Shown: piece after piece, positions 34,326-45,229 of the stretch
Position numbering within the stretch: position 1 is the stretch's first letter
How the letters are laid out: every line of letters starts with the position of its first letter
Assembly (NCBI RefSeq): GCF_026914185.1
Contig: NC_070563.1
Coordinates: forward strand, 7,771,001-7,835,000
Direction of reading: 5' to 3'
Length of the DNA stretch: 64,000 nucleotides
Origin: Puccinia triticina
Lineage: Eukaryota; Basidiomycota; Pucciniomycetes; Pucciniales; Pucciniaceae
The notes under the pieces: generated by a model
What the model was told of the DNA's origin: nothing
What the model saw: only the letters and a program-made list of their open reading frames with translations
Databases searched by the model: none
Program-made: the position numbers and the translations under genes

Positions 34326-35730
34326 TAAAGGCGCATTAATTCCTAAAAGCCTGGCCGCAATGTCTCCGTACAATGGAAAAAAAACAGCCCGATCCTGATG
34401 GCGGCCATGCGAGAGGAGCTTCTTTGATTTTCCACTAGCAACCAAGCCCCACACATAAATCATGTGTGCCTCGTCCACCACAACCAACGAAACATGATCC
34501 TGGAAGCTCTTGTTGAAAAAAATTCTGGTAAATATTGCATTGTTTAGCAACACCTCAGGGCTCTTCAAAACCATTAGCTCAAATCCAAACAGTAGAAATA
34601 ATCAATCTACTAACTCACCAGGTAAATGAAAGAATATTTCCCCTTCAATATCTCTTCTTCGACTTCCTAATTCAGGTTCATTTTTGTGAGATTGATTGCT
34701 GATATTCCCAGATTTCTTGTTTCCAGTACCTATGTATGTATCACGGTTTAGTTTGTGGGATTTTTGTATTGAATGGACAAAAGTGCTTACCTGATTATTG
34801 CCAAGCGAGTCCAAAGGGTTCAATACCAACACGATCGGCTTTTTATATTTGGGAAATAAATCCCAGTACATCTCAGCAATCCGGCTCTTGCCAACTCCAG
34901 TTCCGGCAAGGACAAAAGTATTGCGGCGGTTAATCAAATCAATGACGGAATCTAGTTGGACTTCGCCTGGGGTCCATAAAACTTTGCCAATTGGTTCTTC
35001 AACATTTCAATTTGCCGTTCTTGGGTCATGTTGGTGATATTCTTTTTCAAGGTAAGTTCACCCGATTTATTGTTGAGCACTTGTCCAGATCCTCCCAACA
35101 AAGGTTCTTCTGTGTGGTTGATCAAGACATCTTCAAAGGGTAAGGGGTCTTCTGTAACACTGATAGCATCTGCCGGCGACGTTGAAGGGAGCGTATCCGG
35201 CTGATCATTACCGCCAGAAGGTGGATTCATCTGTATGTCCGCCATGGTGATTGTGAATGTTAGGTTCTTCAGGAGTTGTGTTCCGCTTTTTTTCCCTGAC
35301 TTGGACTTGCCTTCAATCAGTGTTTACCGAGTTGGACTCAGTAATATATGTAGCTGTTATTAATGATTGCTTAATTTTCTTTAACTCAGCATTTTTTCAT
35401 TAATTAACCTTAGTCATCATCATATGTGATGTTCTTCATTATAATAAATAATTTCTTTGTATTTCTTGCAAGCCAGTTTCAAAAATGAAAAAATTAAAAA
35501 CAACAATAAGAAAAATATGAAAAAATAACTGACATGGCAAACTTTCAGAAAAACAAAACAACAAAAAATTGGGGTGAGGGGCGTAGACGTGAGAAGAGAA
35601 ACGGTTGAAACCGGGCTCTATATCACACTTGTCTCATGCGAGCTTTGTGTTCTTGCACGTAAGCCTCTCTGGTGAGACTGGGCTGCCGCCCAGACCCACT
35701 CACCACAAGTGGCTTAGTTAAGCTCGGCAG

Positions 35731-36119
35731 AAACCAGACCGTCGACCCCCACCTCATGCCCACCTACTACTGCCTCCAGCGCCTGCTCTGCGCGCTTCCC
35801 CCACTGCAATCGCCGCCCTACGGAGCATCATTGCACTCGCTGAGGCAAGAGGCTGCATGTAAAGGGCACAAGCTCAAGATGGCCCTTGACCGCCACCAGT
35901 GAGCCCTTGTTGGCGATCCTGCTCAGTAAGCCCCTTCTGCTGCCTAACCTCATCCTCCTTCTCACCAGCAGCTCAAGAACTCATTTGTCCACCACTCGGC
36001 CATCAGCCACACCAAGTCCACCAAATGGTGGCTCAAACATCTGCGCACCAAGATGGACTTGCCAACGTGTGAGGAGGGTGAGGTTGAGGGGACTTACAAG
36101 CTCATTCTCCCTATTTAAT
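35731..36119 (+). pseudogene. Captured host-gene fragment in element I, downstream exons
   Basis: Continues the gene interrupted at 25178. NQTVDPHLMPTYYCLQRLL leads to SLRQEAACKGHKLKMALDRH, and a donor-like CA|GTGAGC lies near 35901. An acceptor (CACCAGCAG) near 35970 precedes LKNSFVHHSAISHTKSTKWW and a stop at 36119. The frame does not join exactly at this second intron; one base seems to be missing, as expected for a captured copy under no selection. Confidence 0.45.
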
Positions 36120-37040
36120 CACCATGAACATGATATATCATCTGCTGTTGTAATATTGTATATAAATTTTGTTTTTAATTTTTGAATTGATCTAATTAAT
36201 GCAGCAGTTGCTACCCAGTGGGTGGTAGCTTTCAATTCAAATTACTAGCACCAGAAAACCGTGGATGTAGCACACCCCCGTCCAGTGTGGATTCCACCGT
36301 TCAATGTGTGGTGGGCCATGCGTGGGCTTGACCCGCCCATCAGGATCACGCTGATTCCTCGGGGAGCCGACCACTTGGGGCTTGGTGATCTATCCGTGAG
36401 CCCGACGCTGCCATGGGTATCACGAGGAGTCATCGGGGATTCCACGGACAGCCAAAGGCTCTTGTGGAATCCTCGGGGCCATCACAAGGTGTCCCTGTGA
36501 TCCATTTGGTGGAGAGCACGTGAACATGTGGACCAGCAGCCGCTGGTCCAACCTCACGCAGGGGCACTACAGGGAATCCACGAGGATTCCTCGGGATATC
36601 CTCGTCAAAGGACTCCCCGGGTGTACACTCCATGTTTGCCATGAGGGCCCCAAATTGCCCAGCTGGGTCACCTCAGGGCCATTGGAGGTGCTCTGATGTT
36701 GCTTGGGGGGCCTCCAATGTTGCTCAGGGGGCCTCCAATGTTGATCGGACGTGTTTGAATGTTGATCAGAGGTACGATATCTATGGACTTGGTGCAATAC
36801 ACCCATACATATGGGTTTAGCATATGTAAGCTGATATGTATGGCTTTACATTATGTAGTTAGGCCAATGTCTGTAATTTCAGACCCAAAAAAAATGATTT
36901 TTTTTTTGGCTGGTCAGAAACCTTAGCCCACTTAGAACTGGAATCTACATCATCCAAAAAGCTCAAAAATGTCATCTACATGACATACTACTCAAATGAC
37001 GGGACGTACATTTGGCCCGCGTCTCAAATGTATTTTTGCG
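36120..37040. other. Element I interior, no gene recognised
   Basis: Contains a short direct repeat GGGGGCCTCCAATGTTG at about 36705-36740 and inverted GGATTCC/GGAATCC pairs at 36440-36600. No convincing gene. Confidence 0.4.
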
Positions 37041-37048
37041 GGCAAGGC

Positions 37049-37410
37049 TGTACAGTAGGATGCCTTGCGCAACTTTACACTAAAAATCCCAACTAATATA
37101 AAAAAACTGAATACACAGAGTTGTAGGTTCTGTTTTTGCGAGGAATTTGAGCTACTCATCTATCTTGTAGCCAGACAAACAACTCCTGGAGTCCCAAACA
37201 AGTGGAGCCTCATTTGGAAGACTTGTGAATTTTTGATCTATTGAAAAGGTCAACAGATTGTGATAGGAAAAATCTGAGTAGACCAAATTGTAGAGAAATA
37301 AAAGTAGCACAGGGTCCAGATAGGGCATATTGGTGGAGAGGCTGGGGGAGGAGCTATAAATTTTTTAAAAACCTCTCAGCCAAATGAACTTTCTGCTCCC
37401 GCATAAAATT
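37049..37410 (-). repeat. Copy of the interior of element IV, inverted
   Basis: From ACACTAAAAATCCCAAC (37067) to CAGCCAAATGAACTTTCTGC (37377) the sequence is the reverse complement of 51186-51510 with few differences. It starts with the right copy of the 25-bp inverted repeat (37049-37073). Confidence 0.85.
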
Positions 37411-37411
37411 A

Positions 37412-39537
37412 GTGGTTTAACATTAAGCGGACCGACACGCACCAACCAATTTTTTTTTGGCAGCATTCCTCCCCCTCTGAATTTTTCAACAAACTACAGA
37501 TACAAAATGACCTGGATCGCTTGGCTCTTTAAGCAATTGGCGCCGAGCAAGAGCCAAGCAATGACCTGCAATCAGGTACAGGCCATGTGCTTTTATACTT
37601 TTTCCCCACACCTCAATACATTGTGAAGACTCACCGGTCTTCCCTTTTCCGGTACCTTATTTTAGGCCACCTAATGGCCTTTCCTCTGCCCGCTCTCGGG
37701 CTCTCATCTTATTCTTAGCCGCTCTTGGCTATTACTCTTCTTTTATCTCCGCTCTCATCTTATTCCTAGCTGCTCTTGGACATCACTCTTCTTTTATCTC
37801 CTATATTGGTCTTATCCGACTAGCTTCTCTACTCAGCAGCCGCTCTCGGCTGCCTACATATATACCTTATTACTCTAACCGGCGCTCTCACCCATGTTGT
37901 ATCTTGTCTACTTGAATAATCAATAACGTTTGTTTTTGGGCTCAATTGAATTTTCCATGTTTTCCCTGCAAGGTCCTTGCCCTCACTTGGATTAATCCAC
38001 CAAGTGGCAACCGCGGTGCCATCCTTCCACCACCCCCAAGTAGGAACGGAAGTCCTGCAAGACCTGGAAGGATTTCACCAAATTGTTGCATCTACTCCCC
38101 CCGATTCACATTGTGCTTATGTCTTTTGAATGTTGTGTAAAGCGTCCGGTGGGCTGGCAGTGCACGGGCTTCTTCATCCATCCCTTCTTTGGAAGCTGAA
38201 GCTGAGCAACAGGTTGGGACATTACAAGTCAAGAACAATAATGCTGTGATTACCCCGACCTTGCATGAAGTCGTAGCTGTTGGCGCGGTTGGCCCAAGTG
38301 GCTCTCCACTGGAAGTAGTCCAAGTGACTGGGGATTCTCCTACAACATCCCAAAAAAGAGCTAAAGCTCCTGCCAGCAATGCTCAAAAGCGAAGAAGACA
38401 TGGCCAATAGGAGTTGTCTGCGTACTTTTTGACCTGGTTAGATCTGCTGACATTGAATCTTGAGTTTTTTTCTCCTCTACAAGGAATTCTTAGTTTGGCA
38501 ACGCTTGCCTCACTTATTTATGATCCTTTCCCCTTGACATGTGTGACAATTACCTTAAGCAGTAATAACTCTACCTCTCCCCTAGCTTTGATCAAACGTT
38601 CCCACGAATCCTGTATCCGCTAATATCCTCTCTTAGCATGTCTCCCAACTTTTGGAACTTCTAGCGCTTGCCTTGAGAAAATGGCCTGACCTCTCCAATA
38701 AAACCTCCATTAAAAATCTTGTTGAATCTTGTTCTACAATGTGGTCATAATTATTTGTGAAGAGCTGTTAGTTAAAAACAGCCCTCAACTAAGGCTGGTG
38801 TTGCTTTAATGTGTTCCTTACGTGAAATACCACTAGGTTTCAAGCAGAAGGGTAACCACAACCATATCATGGAACTTCTTTGCCTTAATTAATGCTTTGT
38901 CATGTGACAGCATCAAGACAGTACTCTGAGGGCAAGGATAAATTCATCTCTGCAAAGCGCACTGCTTCAAGTGGAACAAAGATATTTCCTATAACATATC
39001 ATTGTAGTCAATCACAGTTTATACTAACATGTGAGGACAAACAATAGGTGTCAGCTTTACATGGTTAAAGCGGCTGGGTCTGAATGAAGTTCAAACCAAC
39101 ACCTCCCCTTGCACTTAAAAATAGATGAATAGCAAAAGGGTTGCTTGGAGGAGGGGTTAACTGGGACAAGGATGAAGCAACATATATGAAGCTTTGTCAC
39201 AAGTGAAATGTCCTGAAAATTTGGCTGTTTTCAGCCAGGAAACCCCCTGTAAATAGGGGTAATGAAAATGTATGGTTTTTTTGGCAAAAAACCCATAATG
39301 GTATGAATGGGGTTTCTTGGCCTCATTTGTAAGGACTTCAAGTGGATAAAGTTTTTCCTGGGTAAGGGAGGGTAGCAACTAAGATGTATGAAATTCCTGA
39401 GAATGCACCAAAAAAGCCCCCCCCCCCCCCGCCCCTCCCCCTCAGAAGCACACCTTGGCTTACTTTTGGTGCCCCCAAGTTTTTTCTTTTATTACACCAT
39501 TAGTCACAGGGCAGCGGAGCCGCCCATGAAACCTAGT
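37412..39537. mobile_element. 2.1-kb insertion inside element I, LTR-like part
   Basis: Element IV runs uninterrupted through TAAAATTTGGGATAATGC (reverse strand). In element I the two halves are at 37412 and 39538, so the sequence between is an insertion. It contains a tandem duplication of about 60 bp (37695-37805, CTCATCTTATTCTTAGC and CTCATCTTATTCCTAGC), LTR-like AT-rich ends and a 74-codon frame at 38189. No retrotransposon protein is recognisable. Confidence 0.4.
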
Positions 39538-39884
39538 TTGGGATAATGCGCAAGTCCCTCCCTGCGGGAGGGGCGGCTTCGCCGCCCCCCAGCGCTCCCA
39601 CCAGGGGGGACTTGTGTTAAGTTAGCGTCAGAGTGCACCCGTAGGTTGTCAACTTTGGAAGCTGTCACTTGACCGCTGAAAGGCCATGTGACAGCTGATC
39701 GGTCAAACTCTGTACTCTACTCGGCCCCGTTGCGGCTGGCTCTCAACGTTTCCCGACACCTTAACTTGGCCAACTATCGACTATCAACTATTCGCATCTG
39801 CAATCGATCATCTCGTTAGGACCTAGAAAAATTAAACTTCTCAAATCGCTTGGTCGGTCACTCTTGAAAGGATCCGGCAATCCG

Positions 39885-42800
39885 ATGAGTTTTAAGTTTG
39901 GCGCCTTCTCCGGCCCATCGGCTGGTGGAACAGGCTCGTCTTCAATCGGTGGAGGAGGTGGTCTTTACGCCGGGATATCTTTGGGTGGATCGAATCCAGC
40001 CAAGAAAACGACGGATGAGCCTATCGAAAACTCGGCCTCCGACTCTGCTCAACCAACGACAGTATTGGCCCCCAACACAACTGGCACCAATATCGATCAG
40101 GACGAGCAATTGGGCAATAATAATAACCCAAATGATGATACCAAGAAAGATGACGAAAAGTCTAAAGGTGAACCCATATCCATCTTAAACGTCCATTCTC
40201 CATGCATCTTTACTCTTAAAGCGGTACCTCCTTCTCGCTCCGATTTCCTTCCGGCCCGCTCCCCCCTCTTGCGCCTCCGCAATCAATGAAGAACATATCA
40301 AAATATATCAAAATGCAGTCCTCTCACACCACGATTCTCGTATAAACTCTTCAGCCACCTTAAAAATTCTGGCATATTTTGTTTTTGGACTGCTTGCTAA
40401 TCTATGAGCATCAGCTTCTTCATGGTCTTCTTCCCTCCGATTCGCGCCGGTGATTCGAAAACAGCCCGCAAAATCAACTACCAAGCCTTTCGCGGTACCA
40501 TTCTCCGCCACGGTCTCAGTTACCGCCAAGTCCGGTCTCGCCGCTACTGCTTTTGCACCTGATGACGATCACGAAGTCGCCCCAAGTAATCCAACTAGCC
40601 GCACGATGCACATTCCTGGCCGTGCCAAGGCGGCTCTCAATGCACCAGCGCCAGCACCTCCGACCTCGAAGGCTCCCAGTGTATTTGCGCGGAAAGGCGG
40701 ATTTCTTGCGGCACACGCCCCCGAGCGTATTCCTGGAAGTTCCAACGCCACTGGCGCATCCGCGGGTACTCTCAACGCATCAACCACCGTTGAGAAAGTT
40801 GACTCTAGCATTCCGGGTTTCAAGCATTCATTTCCGGCAATGCTTGCTCAAACAACAACCTTGAAAGGACTAGTACCCTCCAATAACTCCGGGAATTCTA
40901 ATAAGCTCCTGAAAAAGAAACTGGAACAACCTCCGCCTCTTACCTTACCCGACGATGAGTTTGGGACAGGTGGGGGTGGCGATGTCAATGGATTTGGACA
41001 GTCAGAGGCCGGTCGCAAATTGGCCCTGAGGGCTGCTAGAAACTCCAAAAAAGTACGCCATCCTATGAATTTCTTAACACCGGGACAAACGATGTCCAAG
41101 GGGCTAAAATAGCTAGCTGGTGGATGATAATCTAATTGATGATTCAAGTCCAAGAAGAAGGGGAAAACCCGTGAAGTAGACCCCGCAATCTTGTTCATGG
41201 AAGATTATGACCCGGCTCGACCTAATGATTACGTTAGTCTCTGTTTTCAGATTTGGTCAAAATCTTCCAATCTCAAAAAGCTGATCACTTCCTCCTCCAT
41301 GGTGCTTTGACCACGTCAGAATGAATGGATGAACTTTATCAAGCGCCGACGTGAAGAGCGCCGCGAAGCCTTACGACTTGAACGCCAGCGTCAACAGCGC
41401 CAAGAGCGGGACGAAATGTCTGAGAGTTCGTACTACAGCTCTGATGATGATGGCAGCGGTAGTGATGATGCCAGAGCGGCTCCTCGAAGTAAGCGATGCA
41501 TTTCTACTTTTCTAATGGATTGGATAGCACTTACGTGACTTCGTCCAATTTCGTAATAGCCAACTTCTTTGCACCACCTCCAGAGTATAATGAATCTAGC
41601 ACGAAGGATGAGAACACCCAACGCCCTTCTTCACTGGGAACGCTTCCTTCGATGCCACGCGCCGAAACTGGAGACGAGGCTTATGCTCGTCGAGTAGCCT
41701 TGTCTCAAGGCATTCCTTATAACCCCCCACAGCATATCACGGGCACTGAAATTGGTATGGCTGAGTCCGGTACATCAGCAGAGCCGCCGCCAACGAGCGC
41801 TGGACCAATTGTATCCGTTGCTGATGCTCAGGCACGTGCAAAGTTTATCGCGGAACGTCTTCAAAGATTACAAGACTCCAACAATGGGGGACCCGGTGTT
41901 TCGCCAATACCTGGTAACGATTCACCCGGAGCCCCTCCATCCATACCGCCCCAACTAGCATCTGATCCGCCTCCGACAATGTTAGAGGCTCAAGCTAAAG
42001 CTAGGATGATTGCAGCCAAGCTTGCCGCTCTCAATGGTGCAAAACCTTCAGCAATCAATACTACTGGGCTGCAGCAGACGATTCCACAGCCTAACCAAGC
42101 ATCTGGTTTAATGGGGCCAACCGCTGAGGCACCGAACAAAGCGTTAGTATATCTTCACCATTATCATTGTCCATATGATCCCTGCAAGCTTGTCCAAATT
42201 TGGACAACGAAGTAAACCACTGATTACTGCTGACCTTCTCGACTAGTCCGGGCCAGCCCGACTTCGCCCGGCGATTGATGGATAAGTACGGCTGGAAAGA
42301 AGGACAGGGATTAGGAGCCAATGAATCAGGCCGAACGAGCATCCTGACGGTAGCAGCCGCCCCCTCGGCCCCTGGCGGCAGCAAAAAGCGCAAAGAGAAT
42401 CCTGGTGATCTCGCCATGCCTGGGGCGGCGGGACCGCAAAAGATCGGATCGATGGCCAAAGGAAGAGGTGTGGTGATCGATGAGGCGAAATCCCAGAGAG
42501 ATCTGGAAGAGAAGATCCGGTACGGGGAGCCGACCCGGATCGTCTATCTGACGAATGTCGTAGCGGTTGAGGAGGTGGATGATGAGTTGGCAACAGAAAT
42601 TGGTCAGTCTTTTGTGTGATTATCAAATCTTTTAGAATTTACACCACTGTTCTCGTAGATTGTTTTACTCCATACTATTTTATTAAAATACCCACTTTAT
42701 TCGTCTTTCAACTTGTCAACAGCTGAAGAAGCAAGGAAACATGGGATCGTGGAAAGGTGTTTTGTTCGAATCGTTCAACGAGGCGATAGCGCTGATCCCT

Positions 42801-43034
42801 CGGAGAAAGTCCGAGTGTTTATCGTGTATTCCGGATTAGTTGGCGCCTGGAAAGCTGTTAAAACGTTTGATGGTAGATTTTTTGGCGGTCGAAATATTCG
42901 TGCTAGGTTTGTTTGATTTGATTCTCGGCTTGAATTAGATATGATTTATCTTTGCTGGTTTTACTGACCTCCAATATGTTGGTTCTAGATTCTTTTCGGA
43001 GAACTCGTTCACCTTGGGCGATTGGGACGCTTGA
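39885..43034 (+). CDS. SPF45/RBM17-like splicing factor (G-patch and UHM-type RRM), 780 aa
   Basis: Nuclear splicing factor that acts in 3' splice-site recognition; the plant homologue is DRT111. Exons: 39885-40167, 40415-41052, 41149-41232, 41320-41488, 41560-42142, 42247-42602, 42723-42906 and 42989-43034. All introns are GT-AG and in phase. Order: Gly-rich N-terminus with MSFKFGAFSG; WSSSLRFAPVIRKQ; EDYDPARPNDY; an Arg/Glu-rich helix (KRRREERREALRLERQRQ); a Pro-rich linker with two repeats of the ADAQARAKFIAERL kind; the G-patch DKYGWKEGQGLGANESG; and the C-terminal UHM ending DGRFFGGRNIRARFF. It is longer than the human protein (about 400 aa) because of linkers. Start ATG 39885 matches the family start. 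Confidence 0.92.
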
Positions 43035-43846
43035 TCAACAGCAATATCGAAAGCAACAGTTTATCATTTTCTTTTGGTCTCGGCACGCATTCTTGTTCAT
43101 GTTTTTTATGTGTTATCCCCAGTGAAAAGGAAAATAGTGCAACTGCTTTGGTTGTCGGATACCCTTTCTACGTGTGTTCCTATGCAGGCAGCTCGTTTTT
43201 TTCTTCTTTTTTTGCATTCACAACCACGTGCCAGGCATGTGGCGAGATTGAAAAAGCGCTGCATTATTCTCTTTGGCAAGTCGTCCCCTGTGCAGGTTCA
43301 ACCGGGCGATATCTACTCCCTTTGGATTTCCCGGCTCGATGTGATTAGTGTGCTGTCTCAGATTAGTGGGTTGATGATTTAGTCAGTAGAGGGAATGGAG
43401 CCTTCGAACAATCAGGTTTGGCAGATGTACAGGTGGTGATATTGAGACCCCATCATCCAGGGTCCAACTCAGAGGGTAATATAGTACTCTTCATACAAGC
43501 ACTGCCGGGATTGAAATACGTCCAATTGATGGCAGTTTGAACAAGCCAACCCACCAATTTTTGACTGCCTCTTGGCCTCCTTGATTTTGTATAATCTTCC
43601 CACCTCCTCAAGCTGGTGCAACAGCAAATGTTTTTGCAACTACATACATAAATATGTACATAAGTCCCATCTGTCCCGTGGACCCCGAGTACACGATGTC
43701 GGCTCGACCGGATCGAGTAGCGCAAGTCTTCCTGCTCCGGCCGAACGAGCCTCCCCGAACCTCCAGCCTCCTCCCTCTCCTTGCAAACGAACACCCAACG
43801 ACTCACAACTCACCACCGGCACCATCAAGCATCGACCAGCATCAAG

Positions 43847-44475
43847 ATGACTAACTCAAACTCATCAACATCCTCTTCCCCACCAGCCACATCATTCACC
43901 GAGGTATGCTCGAACGTGGCTAGTGCGATCACCCAATACTTCACCCCAACGGTGGTGGCCGAAGCCAAGGAAGCCACCGAGGAGGAGGAGGAGGAGGAGG
44001 AAGATGAACCCGAAGATGTGAGTGTCTCTCTGTCTACAATCCTGATTGATTTTACCGCGGACTGCTTCTGACCATCGGTTTTGATATTCTAAAAAGCCTG
44101 CTCCAGCAATCCGAGAGGGTAAGCGTCTTTCTTCGGAATAAGTGATCGCTCTTTTAGCGTGGAAGACATGGTGCTGATTTGGCCAACAATCCCTTGTTTC
44201 TTTTTTGATAGAATGTGCGGAATCCAAGTGCTCGAAATACAAGCGCCACTTTGATCACTGCCAAGAACGAGTTTTAGGTGGCAAGGGTGACAAGGGAGAA
44301 GATTGCGTGGAAGAGCTCTTTCACTTGATGCATTGCGTTGATGAATGTGTACGTTGACGATCTGTTGTACTAAGTGCTCACAAATGCATTCAATAGTGCT
44401 TGAAGACCTGACTTGAGATCTCTTTATTTACTTTCATTTTAGGCTACCCCGCAAGTTTTTAGCAAATCAGTTTAG
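43847..44475 (+). CDS. QCR6: Cytochrome bc1 complex subunit 6 (hinge protein), 120 aa
   Basis: Acidic subunit of mitochondrial complex III that helps cytochrome c1 dock cytochrome c. Exons: 43847-44017, 44097-44118 (22 bp), 44212-44348 and 44443-44475, all GT-AG and in phase. The protein has a Ser-rich N-terminus, a run of about ten Glu, then CAESKCSKYKRHFDHC and EDCVEELFHLMHCVDEC. These show the paired cysteines that form the two disulfides of the helical hairpin, and the protein ends ATPQVFSKSV. Length is usual for the family. The poly-Glu hinge region is characteristic. Confidence 0.93.
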
Positions 44476-44784
44476 ACTTGTCAACCGACGTCCATTTCCA
44501 AAAGTCGGGTTAACATCCATCCACCCCTAGCTCGAGAAACTTTTGGATTGGCGTTCTACTCGTCAATGGCATCTCATTTAGAATCTTTTTTCCTCTAGAA
44601 TCACTGGATTCCAGCCAGCTTGATAGAAGATCGACTTGCCCATCTCAATGTGCCACAACCTTTTGGCAGCTTTCTAGATCTTGTACAAATATTCCTTTTT
44701 GTTGTGGCACTGGCTTAGGTCTTGACTGTGACACCTGTCACAGACCATACAGTTCTCTTTCCTCACTGATTGAGCAAAGTATCC

Positions 44785-45223
44785 CTAACTTAAAGTCTCT
44801 CCCAGATGGAGGCCTTCGGCTTCCCTCGGGAGGGACTTGCCTTACAGGCAATTTTGGCCTGAGAGTTATGCCCAAAATCCTTGCCTTTTTGTGCTAAGGT
44901 CCCTGTATGGTGCTGTCTTTTTGTAATCACCCTGTGCCGGACTATTTTTGGTGGATTTTTGAAATTAGTCAATCAAGCCAGAACAACCCTCATCTGGTGC
45001 GTTGCTTGAGTCCAAGCACAGCCAGTTTATGTTTGGCTTCTTTATCCTTTCTTTTTTGTTTGACAGGATGTATCAACATTCTGAGCAGACAGAAAGTGAG
45101 CCAAGATGCCAGAGCATCTATTGATGCCCTGGTCTACACGCCACGGCCCCCACATTAGTCCCAAGTCCCTCCCTGCGGTCGGCGGCCACTCAGCCCTGCA
45201 TGAGGGGGAGTTTGTTAAGTTAG
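44785..45223. mobile_element. Element V: short member of the hairpin-ended TIR family
   Basis: Ends: CTAACTTAAAGTCTCTCCC and, reverse-complemented, CTAACTTAACAAACTCCCCC. Each is followed by a hairpin closing with GGGAGGGACTTG. The 9-bp flanks AAAGTATCC and ATAGTCCAT do not match, so it may be rearranged or be two separate ends. The interior has no gene I recognise. Confidence 0.55.
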
Positions 45224-45229
45224 ATAGTC

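Larger units (their letters stand above)
29380..35245 (-). pseudogene. RecQ-like DEAH helicase gene, split by a hAT element
   Basis: ATP-dependent 3'-5' DNA helicase of the RecQ-like type abundant in rust genomes. N-terminus from ATG 35245 (acidic, about 80 codons), a frameshift near 34985, then LDSVIDLINRRNTFVLAGTG and VGKS (Walker A, motif I), and VLVLNPLDSLGNNQ before an intron. Motif II is VVVDEAHMIYVWGL near 34470. The gene is cut after RLLGINAPLL near 34330 and resumes near 30810 with FLESLKITEESI. Motifs V/VI follow: FCTMALGLGQNWKRVRLVFH and QLIGCCGRGG, then LFVEPNRRSGKN after in-frame stops near 30325 and 30240. The C-terminal part has CLCSNC. Transcribed toward the DUF6589 gene. Confidence 0.75.
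25179..35726. mobile_element. Element II: TIR transposon with DUF6589 and RecQ-like helicase genes, 9-bp duplication GCAGAAACC
   Basis: GCAGAAACC at 25170-25178 and 35727-35735 flanks ends reading CAAACTTAACACAAGTCCC and, reverse-complemented, CGAGCTTAACTAAGCC. Inside each end is a hairpin (ACAAGTCCC..GGGACTTG at 25187-25275; AAGCC..GGCTT at 35660-35717). It carries a plus-strand DUF6589 gene and a minus-strand RecQ-like helicase gene that converge near 29.2-29.4 kb. Both are broken: element III sits in the first, a hAT element in the second. Without the nested insertions it would be about 6.3 kb. Confidence 0.75.
24204..39625. mobile_element. Element I: 15.4-kb composite TIR transposon with 9-bp duplication CGTCAGAGT
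   Basis: CGTCAGAGT occurs at 24195-24203 and 39626-39634, directly outside ends that read CTAGCTTAACAAAGCC and, reverse-complemented, CTAACTTAACACAAGTCC. Just inside each end is a hairpin: AAGCCTCT..AGAGGCTT on the left, ACAAGTCCC..GGGACTTGCGC on the right. The left end matches the right end of element IV, and 37075-37410 plus 39538-39625 match the rest of element IV. Element II (25179-35726) and a 2.1-kb insertion (37412-39537) are nested inside. The right end lies 260 bp before the SPF45 start codon. Confidence 0.8.

Noticed and set aside
24204..35726. Pairing the left end of element I with the right end at 35726
   Set aside because: The 9-bp flanks do not match (CGTCAGAGT versus GCAGAAACC). 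Each end has an exact flank match with a different partner.
37622..37930. A defined LTR starting TGTGAAGACTC
   Set aside because: It has LTR-like composition and a tandem duplication, but no second LTR, primer site or gag/pol was found.
44785..45223. A proven target duplication for element V
   Set aside because: The 9-bp flanks differ; only the ends and hairpins support it.
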